64,000 bases of DNA from Patescibacteria group bacterium (GTDB lineage Bacteria > Patescibacteriota > Patescibacteriia > Patescibacteriales > Patescibacteriaceae): contig CP129471.1 in assembly GCA_030583705.1 (NCBI GenBank), positions 300,506-364,505 on the forward strand, written 5' to 3'. Below the pieces are notes generated by a model. It was given only the letters and a program-made list of their open reading frames with translations. It was not told the DNA's origin and did no database searches. The position numbers were made by a program, and so were the translations under genes. Each line of letters opens with the position of its first letter. Position 1 is the stretch's first letter. Below, one piece after another: positions 17,135 to 26,184 of the stretch.

Positions 17135-19216
17135 ATGGAAAGTTCTTTAGCGCCGGCCGCCTGGCCCGGGGTAAATTCAGCCATGGCTAAAAAACTAAAG
17201 ACTCTTGGGCTTGACTCGGCTCGGGAGGCTTTATATTATTTTCCTTTTCGTTACGAAGATTTTAGCCTTACCAAAAATATTGGTGATTTGGAAATAGGGG
17301 AGACAGTTAATTTAGTTGTTCAGATAGAGATGATTAAGAATAAGAGAAGTCCTAGAAGACGAATGAATATTACCGAAGCTTTGGTTAGAGATGACAGTGA
17401 AACCTTACGTATAATTTGGTTTAACCAACCTTTTTTAACCAGAATTTTAAAGGTTGGACAATCTGTTTCTTTATCTGGTCGTTTAAGTGAAGATTATGCC
17501 GGTCCGGTAATGGTTTCCCCGGCCTATGAGCCCTATAACGGACAAAGCTTGCATACCCAGGGTTTAGTGCCTGTCTATCATTTAACCGCCGGTTTAACGC
17601 CCAAACAATTAAGAGCTTTAATAGCTAAACTTTTGCCCTTAGCTGATCAGTTACCTGAATGGTTACCTGAAGAGACAGTTAAAAAATATAATTTAATTAG
17701 TCATCAAGAAGCGATTAAACAAATACATTTTCCGGAGAATGAAGAAAAATTGCAAGCCGCTAAAAATCGCTTAAGCTTTGAAGAACTTTTTACCCTAAGA
17801 TTAAAAGGTTATGCTCGGCGACGTTTGTTAGCCTCTTTTAAGTCTCATAGTGTTGGCTTTAGAGCCGATGAGCTATCTTCTTGGTTGGAAACTCTGCCTT
17901 TTATTATGACCGCTGGGCAAAAACAAGCTCTTTGGGAGGTTATACAAGACATGGAAAAAACCAAGCCCATGCTTAGGCTATTACAGGGCGATGTTGGTTC
18001 TGGTAAGACAGCGGTAGCGATGGCAGCGGCCAGACAATGCGTTAAAAGTGGAGCCCAGGCGGCCATTATGGCGCCCACCGCCCTTTTAGCTAAACAACAT
18101 TTTAATACTTGTCTTGATGATTTTTTTACCAAAGACGATTTTACCATAGCGCTTTTAACCTCTTCTTCAAGGTTAATTAGAAGAGGAGACAAGAGTCTTG
18201 AGAATTTATCCAAACAAGCTTTATTAAAAGAGATAAAGGAGGGCAAAGTTGATATTATCATAGGTACGCACGCCTTAATCCAAAAGGATGTTGATTTTAA
18301 TAATCTGGCTTTAGCTGTTACTGATGAACAACATCGTTTTGGTGTTGAACAAAGAGCCGCCTTAGCAGTTAAGGGTAGTAAGGAAGTTATGCCTCATCTC
18401 TTAGCTATGACCGCCACCCCGATTCCTCGTAGTCTAGCCTTGGTTCTTTATGGAGAATTGGATCTATCTGTTATTAAAGATATGCCTCCGGGTCGTCGTA
18501 CGGTTTTAACTAAAATTGTTGAAGAAGAAAAAAGATCTGCTATGTATGATTTTATTAAAAACCAGCTTAAAGAAGGTAGACAAGCTTTTGTTATTTGTCC
18601 CTTAATAGATCCTTCAGATAAGTTGGGCGCACGTTCGGTTAAATTGGAATATGAAAAACTTTCCAAAGGTAGTTTAGTGGATTATCGCGTTGGTATGATC
18701 CATGGGCGTTTATCTGCTAAAGAAAGGGACAAGGTTATGGAGGATATGTCTTCAGGGCTTTTAGATGTTTTAGTAGCTACTTCAATTATTGAGATAGGGA
18801 TTGATATACCTAATGCTTCGGTAATGGTTATTGAAGATGCGGATCGCTTTGGTTTGGCTCAACTTCATCAGTATAGGGGCAGGGTAGGTAGGTCCACCCA
18901 CCAATCTTATTGTTTTCTTTTAAGTTCAGCTACTGAACCGAGAACCAGGGGTAGACTGGAAGTTATGGCCGAGTGTAGTAGTGGCTTTATCTTAGCTGAA
19001 GCAGATCTTAAGTTTAGAGGACCCGGGGAAGCCTATGGACTGGCTCAAAGCGGTTGGCCGGAGCTTAAGATGGCTAATTATTACGACACTAAACTACTTA
19101 ATTTAACCAAAGAGGCTGTGGATAACTTAGTAACCAATGATCCTAACCTGGATAGTCATCCGAATTTAAAGCAATACCTTAAAGAGGAGGAAAACAAGAC
19201 AATAACTAACGATTAA
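17135..19216 (+). CDS. recG: ATP-dependent DNA helicase RecG
   Basis: About 693 residues, the usual RecG length. The N-terminal wedge/OB domain (GETVNLVVQIEMIKNKRSPR) is followed by the SF2 helicase core: Walker A LLQGDVGSGKTAVA, motif II as VTDEQHRFG (RecG has DEQH), motif III MTATPIPRSLAL, motif VI QYRGRVGR, and the C-terminal TRG region LKFRGPGE. RecG remodels stalled replication forks and branch-migrates Holliday junctions. ATG 17135 is preferred, with TTG 17129 just upstream. No truncation or lost motif is visible. Confidence 0.96.
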   Translation: MESSLAPAAWPGVNSAMAKKLKTLGLDSAREALYYFPFRYEDFSLTKNIGDLEIGETVNLVVQIEMIKNKRSPRRRMNITEALVRDDSETLRIIWFNQPFLTRILKVGQSVSLSGRLSEDYAGPVMVSPAYEPYNGQSLHTQGLVPVYHLTAGLTPKQLRALIAKLLPLADQLPEWLPEETVKKYNLISHQEAIKQIHFPENEEKLQAAKNRLSFEELFTLRLKGYARRRLLASFKSHSVGFRADELSSWLETLPFIMTAGQKQALWEVIQDMEKTKPMLRLLQGDVGSGKTAVAMAAARQCVKSGAQAAIMAPTALLAKQHFNTCLDDFFTKDDFTIALLTSSSRLIRRGDKSLENLSKQALLKEIKEGKVDIIIGTHALIQKDVDFNNLALAVTDEQHRFGVEQRAALAVKGSKEVMPHLLAMTATPIPRSLALVLYGELDLSVIKDMPPGRRTVLTKIVEEEKRSAMYDFIKNQLKEGRQAFVICPLIDPSDKLGARSVKLEYEKLSKGSLVDYRVGMIHGRLSAKERDKVMEDMSSGLLDVLVATSIIEIGIDIPNASVMVIEDADRFGLAQLHQYRGRVGRSTHQSYCFLLSSATEPRTRGRLEVMAECSSGFILAEADLKFRGPGEAYGLAQSGWPELKMANYYDTKLLNLTKEAVDNLVTNDPNLDSHPNLKQYLKEEENKTITND

Positions 19217-19278
19217 TAGAGAAATAATCCAAGAAGATTTAAAAAACCCCTAGAAACACCTTATTTTTACCTATTATT

Positions 19279-19309
19279 AGAGCCTTTTGCCTAAAGAAAA
19301 GGCTCTTTC
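19279..19309 (+). terminator. Terminator after recG
   Basis: AGAGCCTTTT pairs with AAAAGGCTCT around GCCTAAAG; a short T run follows. Confidence 0.6.
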
Positions 19310-19330
19310 AAGATAAAGAAACCCTACCTA

Positions 19331-19359
19331 TTGACATAACTTTTATAATATGATATAAT
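19331..19359 (+). promoter_or_regulatory. Perfect consensus promoter of the 383-residue protein gene
   Basis: TTGACA (19331-19336), exactly 17 bp, and TATAAT (19354-19359), with the extended TGA before the -10. The expected leader is about 59 nt and ends in an AAGGAGG SD. Confidence 0.85.
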
Positions 19360-19424
19360 GATATATTGAAGTTTAAAGCAAGAAAATTAAAAATAAATCA
19401 AAAATAATAGAAAAGGAGGCCTAA

Positions 19425-20576
19425 ATGGCACAAGGACAACAAAACCCAAAAAGAAATCAACCACCCGTTCCTGTTATTGAGGGGCGAGTAGTTTCTGTAA
19501 ATTTCAATAACAATATTATTCAAGTTGTTATTGACGCTGTTGTAAAAGCAGGAAGAAACCCCATAAGAAACCAAGATGTGGCTTTTCGTATGGGAACTTC
19601 CAATCTCGGCAGCAAGCCAACTGATCAGTATGGATTAGTTAGCTTTGTTCACGACCTACCGGAAAGTTACGCCGGCACAGCAGTTGAATTCAACCTTCAC
19701 CTTATATCAGGAGGAGGAAATTTTTCAACGGTAGTGAGTTTGCCACCATTAACAAAAAAAGAAAAGGTGAAGACCAAAACCAATCTTGATCCGAATAGGA
19801 TTGAGTTAAGGAGTCATATTAACGAGAACTCCGGGTTGGCTCATGTGGATGTAAGGGTGATTGGCCAGCGAGGCGAGTCACTGGTTCGTAATGTCAACAT
19901 CTTTTTTGAGGGGCAGAATCATGTTATTCGCACAGATCGTGAGGGGCATTGTATTTTTCAAATTCCGCGATTTTTAAATGCAGGGGAAGACGTTCTTTTA
20001 GCTGTTACCGTTGACGGTATAGCAAAAGAGTGCGTTATCCGCCTTCTTAATCCTGACCCTCAAGCAGGCACTTGGAGAGAGTTTTGGAGAGACGCTGGTT
20101 CTTTTTGGCCCTTCTGGGTCTTTGGAGGACTTTCAATGATTTTTGTCATCCCTACAGTGGTGGCAATTATCAAGCTTCTAAACTTTTCATCAGTCGCTTG
20201 GGCTTTAATCCCAGCTACGGCACTTTTCCCGTTTTTCTTCTTTGCCCTTTCAGTAGGGATATTTATTTTAAGAAGAACAGCGATCAGGACTCATAGGTAT
20301 ACAAATACCATGATCAGATACAGAGAAAAGAGGGCAGCCTCTGATCCTCATCTTGAAAATCTGGTTGATGAAGTAAAGTCATGGGTAAAGCCGGAGCAAG
20401 ACAAGTCTGCTGAGGTTAGTAATACTACAACTTCCTCTAGAAGTTCTGGTGCTACTAGTAAAAAGGGCTATGACTGGGGAGGGCTAATGAAGTACATTAA
20501 GGCCGACATCATTGGTGATATCGGTAGTAATGCTTTATTTGCCTTACTAAAGAAGGTTCTTCCGGGTAGTAAGTAA
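19425..20576 (+). CDS. Membrane protein with tandem Ig-like domains (unrecognised)
   Basis: 383 residues, starting at ATG with a clear AAGGAGG 8 nt upstream, which is rare in this window. Two beta-rich repeats (about 18-110 and 122-215) each contain a turn of the type DQYGLVSF / DREGHCIF, as in bacterial Ig-like or carboxypeptidase-regulatory modules. Two transmembrane helices at about 230-285 and a basic, Ser/Thr-rich tail follow. There is no signal peptide, so the domains may be cytoplasmic or need internal signal-anchor insertion. The strong promoter plus SD suggests high expression and possibly an acquired gene. No function is proposed. Confidence 0.75.
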   Translation: MAQGQQNPKRNQPPVPVIEGRVVSVNFNNNIIQVVIDAVVKAGRNPIRNQDVAFRMGTSNLGSKPTDQYGLVSFVHDLPESYAGTAVEFNLHLISGGGNFSTVVSLPPLTKKEKVKTKTNLDPNRIELRSHINENSGLAHVDVRVIGQRGESLVRNVNIFFEGQNHVIRTDREGHCIFQIPRFLNAGEDVLLAVTVDGIAKECVIRLLNPDPQAGTWREFWRDAGSFWPFWVFGGLSMIFVIPTVVAIIKLLNFSSVAWALIPATALFPFFFFALSVGIFILRRTAIRTHRYTNTMIRYREKRAASDPHLENLVDEVKSWVKPEQDKSAEVSNTTTSSRSSGATSKKGYDWGGLMKYIKADIIGDIGSNALFALLKKVLPGSK

Positions 20577-20676
20577 AAATTAAAATATGAACCTCCTTGC
20601 TTTTATATAAGTGGGGAGGGTCATAGATTATCAAAAAGTTTAAAAAACAAAAAAATTAAAAAGGAGAAGAAATATA

Positions 20677-21519
20677 ATGTTACAAATATTTGAACAAATC
20701 ATAAAAATGATAGTCAATAGATTTGATTTTGCGGCTACTATCATAGGTAGAAATATAAAAAGGACAGCTGTTCTTGTTCTAAATATATTTCTTTGTCTTT
20801 TGACATTCTTTGCTGCTGTAGTTGTTATTGTGTTGTGTCAAATAATATTTGACCCCATTAATATGACCATAATTTTCTGGATAATAGTTGCTTCTTGTTT
20901 ATTGTCATTTATGTCCAGAAAGACTAGATGGGGATCAGCGGTTCTCGGTGTATTCTTGGCATTTGTTGTAGTTTTGCATATTGCTAACAGCTATGTTCCT
21001 GGTTTTTCAAGTATGATTAATTCCCAAAAGGAGAGTGTGGACAATGATGCTTTTCATAATTTTGTCCCGGCTACCGAAAGCGAAGAAAGGATTATAAATA
21101 CTTACAAAAAGGAAGAAGTGCTTGTATTAGAAAGAGTTGATGAAGCTAACAACAGATTTGACTATCAAGAAGCCCTTCGTATTATGGAGGAATATATAGA
21201 GAAGGGGAATGGGCTTAAAAAAGAGCTCTTAAGAATTAGAAGTAGTGCACTTGCCGGTAATAATGTAGAAGAAATGATTGAGATGAAAGGAATTGATGCT
21301 ATTTATCTTAATCAGACGAACCTGGGAAGAATTAACAAACCAGGTCTTGTAAAATTTTACGCCCCAAAGCCATTTCAGCTGGTATGTTCAGTTGTAGGTC
21401 AAGGTGGAGCAACATTGGTTAATAAACCAGCCGGATATAGCGATCAGTATTTTTCTTCTCCAGGATTAATTCTAATCCATGGATCAGACAGATATGATGT
21501 TCAAGCAGAGATACCATGA
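20677..21519 (+). CDS. Membrane protein with charged C-terminal domain (unrecognised)
   Basis: 280 residues. AAAGGAG lies upstream of the ATG. Three to four hydrophobic segments occupy residues about 28-110 (LVLNIFLCLLTFFAAVVVIV, IFWIIVASCLLSFM, GVFLAFVVVLHIA). A helical charged region at 125-200 and a beta-rich end follow. It stops with TGA TAA, one of only three TGA stops among the complete genes here. It follows the preceding SD-bearing gene by 100 nt and may form a unit with it. No family was recognised. Confidence 0.75.
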   Translation: MLQIFEQIIKMIVNRFDFAATIIGRNIKRTAVLVLNIFLCLLTFFAAVVVIVLCQIIFDPINMTIIFWIIVASCLLSFMSRKTRWGSAVLGVFLAFVVVLHIANSYVPGFSSMINSQKESVDNDAFHNFVPATESEERIINTYKKEEVLVLERVDEANNRFDYQEALRIMEEYIEKGNGLKKELLRIRSSALAGNNVEEMIEMKGIDAIYLNQTNLGRINKPGLVKFYAPKPFQLVCSVVGQGGATLVNKPAGYSDQYFSSPGLILIHGSDRYDVQAEIP

Positions 21520-21549
21520 TAACTAAATTAGTACGAAATTAGTACTTTT

Positions 21550-21577
21550 AAAGAGGCAACAATTTTGCCTCTTTTTT
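21550..21577 (+). terminator. Rho-independent terminator
   Basis: AAAGAGGCAA and TTGCCTCTTT form a 10-bp stem around CAATT, followed by TTT. Confidence 0.85.
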
Positions 21578-21591
21578 ATTTTTTTATATTA

Positions 21592-21600
21592 TGATATAAT
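21592..21600 (+). promoter_or_regulatory. Extended -10 of the VirB2-like pilin gene
   Basis: TGATATAAT (TATAAT at 21595-21600). The -35 region coincides with the T tract of the preceding terminator. The leader is about 23 nt without an SD. Confidence 0.6.
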
Positions 21601-21629
21601 AAAATTATAAATTATATAAGTCTATTTAT

Positions 21630-22031
21630 ATGAGTATTATTAAATATTCTTTAGTTATATTGTTTTCACTTTTTATAATATCTCCTGTTTTAGTATTGGC
21701 TCAGGTTGGTGATGAGCCTGCTGGAGATAAACCCGCAGGAATTGAGAACCAAAACAACACCAGCAAATCAACAGTTAGCTTACCAAATCCATTAGGAATC
21801 ACCTCTGTCCCTGTTTTAATCGGTAGAATCATTAAGGGTGCTTTGGGTATTGTTGGTTCTTTAGCTCTTTTGATGTTTGTCTATGGGGGTTTTGTTTGGA
21901 TGTTATCCGGAGGTAATAGTGAAAAAGTTCAAACCGGTAGAAAAACTTTAGTTTGGGCGGCCATTGGCTTAGCTGTTATCTTTACTTCTTTTATTTTAGT
22001 AGACAAGATTATCAGCACCTTGGGAGTATAA
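21630..22031 (+). CDS. VirB2/TrbC-like T4SS pilin
   Basis: 133 residues. A signal peptide of about 24 residues ends in LVLAQ. A short Asn/Ser-rich mature N-terminus leads to two hydrophobic helices (VPVLIGRIIKGALGIVGSLA and LVWAAIGLAVIFTSFILVD) separated by a small charged loop GGNSEKVQTGRK. This size and topology define VirB2/TrbC major pilin subunits, and near-identical arrangements are common in Patescibacteria. It stands alone, 6.6 kb from the T4SS-like operon, with its own promoter, consistent with the high expression needed for a pilus subunit. Confidence 0.82.
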   Translation: MSIIKYSLVILFSLFIISPVLVLAQVGDEPAGDKPAGIENQNNTSKSTVSLPNPLGITSVPVLIGRIIKGALGIVGSLALLMFVYGGFVWMLSGGNSEKVQTGRKTLVWAAIGLAVIFTSFILVDKIISTLGV

Positions 22032-22233
22032 ATCTTAGCTTATTATATCTCTTATTAGATATTGAGCTATTTTCTTAAGATGATGCAATAATCATTGATT
22101 ACTTGGCTATTTATCTTTGGGATATTATATTTCTTGTTTATCTTCTCTTTCTCTCTCTTGCTTTTTTTTATTTAATCTTGTATGGTGTATTAAGTTATTA
22201 TTTTTATTTTTGCCATTTTTTGGCTAAAAACAA

Positions 22234-22306
22234 GCGCCTATAGCTCAGTCGGTAGAGCAGCAGCCTTTTAAGCTGATGGTCGCAGGTTCGAATCCTGCTG
22301 GGCGCA
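22234..22306 (+). tRNA. tRNA-Lys (anticodon UUU)
   Basis: GCGCCTA pairs with TGGGCGC (one G-U). D arm GCTC/GAGC. Anticodon loop CTTTTAA, anticodon UUU. T arm GCAGG-TTCGAAT-CCTGC. Discriminator A. CCA is not encoded. Confidence 0.95.
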
Positions 22307-22312
22307 CTGAAA

Positions 22313-22340
22313 AAAAAGAACGTTAATTAGCGTTCTTTTT
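22313..22340 (+). terminator. Terminator directly after tRNA-Lys
   Basis: AAAAAGAACG and CGTTCTTTTT pair around TTAATTAG. The T tract is part of the 3' arm. Confidence 0.8.
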
Positions 22341-22360
22341 ATTTATTTATATTTTAATAA

Positions 22361-22389
22361 TTGCTATCTTTTGTCTTTTTTTGTATAAT
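22361..22389 (+). promoter_or_regulatory. Candidate promoter of the DUF2339 gene
   Basis: TTGCTA (22361-22366), 17 bp, TATAAT (22384-22389). The start near 22396 gives a leader of about 56 nt. Confidence 0.55.
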
Positions 22390-22451
22390 TAAAGCATATT
22401 ATAATTTAAGGTCTAAAGATCTTTTTTAAGGTTTTTTAGCCTCCAAAACTT

Positions 22452-24371
22452 ATGTATGCGATTATTTCAATAGTGCTCTTCATTATATTAATGGTAAAGA
22501 TTAGTTCCCTTGAAAAAAGGCTCTTTCGCCTTGAAAGAGGAGAGAGAGGAGTTTCTCCTTCTTCAGATAAACAGCCTGAAGCACAAAGAGCATCGGTTGC
22601 TCAGGTTTCTTCTACTGAGCCAGTATTAGCGAGCGAGGTGACTGCTAACCCCACCCTTTTAAATTACATTGAACAGTCCAGGGCCCAAGGTATCTCTTTT
22701 AAGGTAATAGAGGAGAGTCTTTTAAATAATGGCTGGAATCGCTTAGATGTTGATGTGGCTTTATCTTCTTTTGATAGATCTGGTGAGATTTTTGAACAAA
22801 GAGAGGGCCATGAAGACGGTAAAAAGAATTATAGACAAGATTTGAATGATAGATTTATTGAATGGCTTAAAAAAGATTGGTTGGTTAAGCTTGGAGCTTT
22901 GTTGCTACTAGTTGGTTTTGGCTGGTTTGTTACTTACGCTTTTATGGAAAACTGGATCGGGGAGCTTGGTCGTATTAGCTTAGGAATAATCGTTGGTGCC
23001 TTGTTCTTACCTTTGGGCTTTATGAGAATGAAGAAATATCTTAACCAAGGTGGTATCTTTATGGTACTTGGTTCAACCATTATCTTGTTAACTGTTTTTG
23101 CTGCCAGAAATCTTTATGACTTTTTTGACCCCATTTCCGCCCTTTTGATTATGTTTTTAAGCGTTGCCTTAGTGGCTTTAGCTGGAGCACGTTATAAGAG
23201 CTTTTACATTATTTTATCTTCCCTGATTTTAGCGGCCGTTGCCCCCTTATTAACTGATTCTTCTTCAGATAGTAGTGTCTTCTTATTTAGCTATTTAACC
23301 GTTATTACCTTAGGAACTCTTTGGATAGTCTTTGTGACCGGCATGAGAGAGTTGGTACTGGCTTCTTTATTGATCGTCTCTATTTACAGTTTCCCTTATT
23401 GGACTGGTTTAGCGGACGGTAATTTAACTACTTTACTACTTTTTGCTTATAGCTTAGCCGGTATTTTCTTCTTTGTTAGTTTAGCGGGAATTATTAAGGA
23501 GCCTGGTAAGGAATCAATGTCTGATTTGGCGACGGCCTTATTAAACGGTTTCTTTATCCTGCTTTGGATTATTACGGTAGCGAGCCCCGAGTGGCAGTCT
23601 TTAATTATTGCTTTATGGATGCTACTTTTTGCTGGTGGTGCTTTTGTGGTATTTCGTTTATCTGGCAGTCGGAAAGTTTTTTACCTTTATTCTGCGGTGA
23701 GTTTAATAATGCTTGGTTCAGCTACCGCTGTCCAACTTAAAGATAATCAGGCGGCTTTATCTGTGGCCTATACTCTTGAAGCCGGCTTAATTGTTTATCT
23801 TTCTTATATCCTTACCTCAGACATTCGTTTAGCTCGTCGTTTGTCTGCTTTAATGGCTATACCGATTTTCTTTTCTTTCTTTAATATCTTTTCCTCCAGC
23901 TGGCGACAGGGCTTTTTGCATAGCGACTTCTTTATCTTATTGATTCTTATGATCGTTTTAGGCTCTTTAGGTTGGTTATTCCTTCGTTATCGCCGAGATG
24001 ATGACCCTGTTATTTGGCGACAATTTAACCCACTCTTAATAGCTTCTTCAATCTATCTTTATCTTATTATTTGGTTGGCCTTGCATTCCGGTTTTTACAC
24101 TGACTTTTCCACTATGTTTGCCTTAGTGGTTTATGCGGTGATAGGCTTAGTGGCTTATTTCGGTGGATTAATCTATAACCTAAAATCGGTTAAAACTTAT
24201 GGTACAGTCTTTTTGGTCTTAATTATGATTCGTTTGGCGATTGTTGATATATGGAACATGGACCTGGCTTATCGGATAGTTGTCTTCTTTATAATCGGTG
24301 GACTTTTCTTGGCTACAGCCTTTTTATCCAGAATGATAGAAGGAGGAAAGCATGAAGAACCTAATAATTAA
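22452..24371 (+). CDS. DUF2339 polytopic membrane protein
   Basis: 639 residues. An N-terminal anchor helix is followed by a charged heptad (ISSLEKRLFRLERG) and a disordered linker. From about residue 140 (WLKKDWLVKLGALLLLVGFG) come some 15 or more closely packed transmembrane helices with family-typical patches such as GRISLGIIVGALFLPLG and LGSTIILLTVFAARN. This is the layout of DUF2339 (PF10101-like) proteins, whose function is not established. It is 9 nt from the next gene, also of the envelope, matching the DUF2339-DUF3999 pairing known in other bacteria. Confidence 0.85.
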   Translation: MYAIISIVLFIILMVKISSLEKRLFRLERGERGVSPSSDKQPEAQRASVAQVSSTEPVLASEVTANPTLLNYIEQSRAQGISFKVIEESLLNNGWNRLDVDVALSSFDRSGEIFEQREGHEDGKKNYRQDLNDRFIEWLKKDWLVKLGALLLLVGFGWFVTYAFMENWIGELGRISLGIIVGALFLPLGFMRMKKYLNQGGIFMVLGSTIILLTVFAARNLYDFFDPISALLIMFLSVALVALAGARYKSFYIILSSLILAAVAPLLTDSSSDSSVFLFSYLTVITLGTLWIVFVTGMRELVLASLLIVSIYSFPYWTGLADGNLTTLLLFAYSLAGIFFFVSLAGIIKEPGKESMSDLATALLNGFFILLWIITVASPEWQSLIIALWMLLFAGGAFVVFRLSGSRKVFYLYSAVSLIMLGSATAVQLKDNQAALSVAYTLEAGLIVYLSYILTSDIRLARRLSALMAIPIFFSFFNIFSSSWRQGFLHSDFFILLILMIVLGSLGWLFLRYRRDDDPVIWRQFNPLLIASSIYLYLIIWLALHSGFYTDFSTMFALVVYAVIGLVAYFGGLIYNLKSVKTYGTVFLVLIMIRLAIVDIWNMDLAYRIVVFFIIGGLFLATAFLSRMIEGGKHEEPNN

Positions 24372-24380
24372 ACAAAAATT

Positions 24381-25547
24381 ATGAAAGGACAGAAAATCTA
24401 CAGGGCTTTAATCGTTTGTCTCTTGTTAACCTTTTCTTTAACTGGTTATGCCCAAGGGCAAGAAGCTGAGCCGAATGAAGTTTTAAGCGCCTATCGTTAT
24501 TATTACGAGGTACCAGCTTTTTCTTCGTCTGTGCCTGCTGTTGTAGAAATGCCTTTGGATAACTTTTTTATGGAAAGATCTTCTTTTGCAGTTTATGATA
24601 ATGATAATAAGATATTTGTGCCCCATTATTTACAAGATAATCTATTAACCAATAAAACCCCACTTAAGGCTGAGGTTGATAGTGGACTTAACGTAAGAGC
24701 CTTAACAGATAATAACCCCTCTACCTTTGTTGATTTCCCCTTGCCTTTTGATGCCCAGGGTGAGGTTGAGATTATTTTAAGTTCATCTTCAGCTATTACC
24801 ACCTCTTCTTTATCTGTCTTATTGGACGCTAATGTCGCTTTGCCAACCAATATTTCGGTAATAGCCGAAGTTAACGGTGTACCGACCATAGTACTAGCTC
24901 CTTCATCAATGAGTAGCCAAACAGTTAATTTCCCTAGAACCACTTCTTCTAGATGGACGGTTAAACTTAATTTTGCCCAACCCTTGCGTATTGGGGAAAT
25001 GGTTTTGCAAGAAGAAAACCCTTCGGTTAGTAGTAGTCGTTTTATTAGATTCTTAGCCCAGCCGGGAGGTAACTATAGGTTGTATTTTGATGCAGATCGT
25101 TTTGTTTCTCCTCCTATTGGAGAAACCCCTAATTTATCTAGTGCCAGAGATATTGTTAGATTAACAGTTGGCGAAAGAATAGCTAACCCTTTCTATAAAC
25201 TCTCAGATATTGATGGCGATGGTATTCCGGATATTTACGATAATTGTATTGATGTACCTAACCCGGATCAAGCAGATACCGATAATAACGGTAGGGGAGA
25301 CGCTTGTGATGATTGGGATTTAGATGGTGTTATTAATCTTTATGATAATTGTCCCTTTCATCCCAACAGGGATCAAAGAGATACAGACGGGGATGGTATT
25401 GGTGATGTTTGTGATGACGAGGAAAGTCGCTTAACTGAAAAATATACGTGGTTACCTTGGCTGGGACTTGGTTTAGCTTTAGTGGTAATTATTTCTCTAT
25501 TCTTTATGGTAATGCGTTCCGATAAAAAAGAGAATAATGATACTTAA
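24381..25547 (+). CDS. Secreted, membrane-anchored protein with thrombospondin type 3 (Ca-binding) repeats
   Basis: 388 residues. A signal peptide covers 1-26. Residues 30-270 are beta-rich with a DUF3999-like opening ([20 protein letters not shown]) and a discoidin-like middle. Residues about 280-345 carry TSP3 repeats: [39 protein letters not shown] and [13 protein letters not shown], with regularly spaced Asp for calcium and cysteines. A C-terminal transmembrane helix ([18 protein letters not shown]) is followed by a basic/acidic tail. It is therefore an envelope protein facing outward. Pairing with DUF2339 suggests a joint complex; the DUF3999 link is my inference. Confidence 0.8.
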   Translation: MKGQKIYRALIVCLLLTFSLTGYAQGQEAEPNEVLSAYRYYYEVPAFSSSVPAVVEMPLDNFFMERSSFAVYDNDNKIFVPHYLQDNLLTNKTPLKAEVDSGLNVRALTDNNPSTFVDFPLPFDAQGEVEIILSSSSAITTSSLSVLLDANVALPTNISVIAEVNGVPTIVLAPSSMSSQTVNFPRTTSSRWTVKLNFAQPLRIGEMVLQEENPSVSSSRFIRFLAQPGGNYRLYFDADRFVSPPIGETPNLSSARDIVRLTVGERIANPFYKLSDIDGDGIPDIYDNCIDVPNPDQADTDNNGRGDACDDWDLDGVINLYDNCPFHPNRDQRDTDGDGIGDVCDDEESRLTEKYTWLPWLGLGLALVVIISLFFMVMRSDKKENNDT

Positions 25548-25596
25548 AATGTAACATAAGAAAACAGAAGATAATATAAATAAAAAAGAAAAAATA

Positions 25597-25623
25597 AAAG
25601 AGCGGACCAAAAGTTCGCTCTTT
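25597..25623. terminator. Bidirectional terminator between convergent genes
   Basis: AAAGAGCGGAC pairs with GTTCGCTCTTT around CAAAA (one mismatch). Read on the minus strand it is followed by a long T-rich tract, so it best serves the 25648 gene. Confidence 0.65.
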
Positions 25624-25647
25624 GTGCTTTAAAATTATTTGAAACCC

Positions 25648-26013
25648 TCAACCTATCTTTTTATAAAATATCCAGGCAATAATCCCTGATACTATCATGG
25701 CTGAGATCTTTGTCGCTATTTCCGACAACTCCTTATTTTCACTAAAAAAGACTAGGAACCCTACATAAGCAAAGAAATTTATCATACCCAGGAAGAAATA
25801 TGGTTTAATAAAGTTTCTTTTTTCTTTTAGGTGCTCGGCTACAAAAGAAGCCATTAGCAGAAAAAGAGATTGTCCTATTACTGCTATTAAAGCAAATACG
25901 GGAAGAAATGGCTTTATAGTTAGCCAAGTAAGTATAACTACAATCAGTAAGCTTATAAAATACAAAAAAGCTACAGATAGTTTATTGAAGATTTTGTTAG
26001 TTATCTCTTTCAT
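25648..26013 (-). CDS. Small four-helix membrane protein (unrecognised)
   Basis: 121 residues on the minus strand with AAGGAG a few bases before the ATG. Four hydrophobic helices span nearly the whole protein (AFLYFISLLIVVILTWLTI, VFALIAVIGQSLFLLMASF, FFLGMINFFAYVGFLVFF, ISAMIVSGIIAWIFY), with a short charged loop HLKEKRNF. The stop is TGA. The opposite strand, SD and TGA set it apart from its neighbours. No family recognised. Confidence 0.7.
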   Translation of the reverse strand: MKEITNKIFNKLSVAFLYFISLLIVVILTWLTIKPFLPVFALIAVIGQSLFLLMASFVAEHLKEKRNFIKPYFFLGMINFFAYVGFLVFFSENKELSEIATKISAMIVSGIIAWIFYKKIG

Positions 26014-26140
26014 TTTTTCTCCTTGTTTTTATTTGAAAGGGCAGATAAAGACTTTAGTACATTTTAAGGAAGTTGTCAATTGTTGTACGATTGCATAGTT
26101 AGGGTTACCTTTTCTCGAGGTAATATATATAAAAAATTAA

Positions 26141-26180
26141 ATAAAAAACTCGCCCCTATTTTGGATTTTGGTGCGAGTTA
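26141..26180 (-). terminator. Terminator of the 52-residue ORF (minus strand)
   Basis: The arms AACTCGC and GCGAGTT pair, read on the minus strand, with extra base pairs inside. The minus-strand sequence then runs into TTTTTTATTT. Confidence 0.75.
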
Positions 26181-26184
26181 ATTT

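Noticed and set aside
20588-20630. CCTCC...GGAGG pairing after the 383-residue protein gene
   Set aside because: Only a 5-6-bp stem with a long loop and no T tract; too weak to call a terminator.
21511-21522. TGA-TAA double stop as a hint of UGA recoding (as in Absconditabacteria/Gracilibacteria)
   Set aside because: Three genes end in TGA at sensible places, no gene is broken by in-frame TGA, and conserved Gly/Trp positions use normal codons; the standard code fits.
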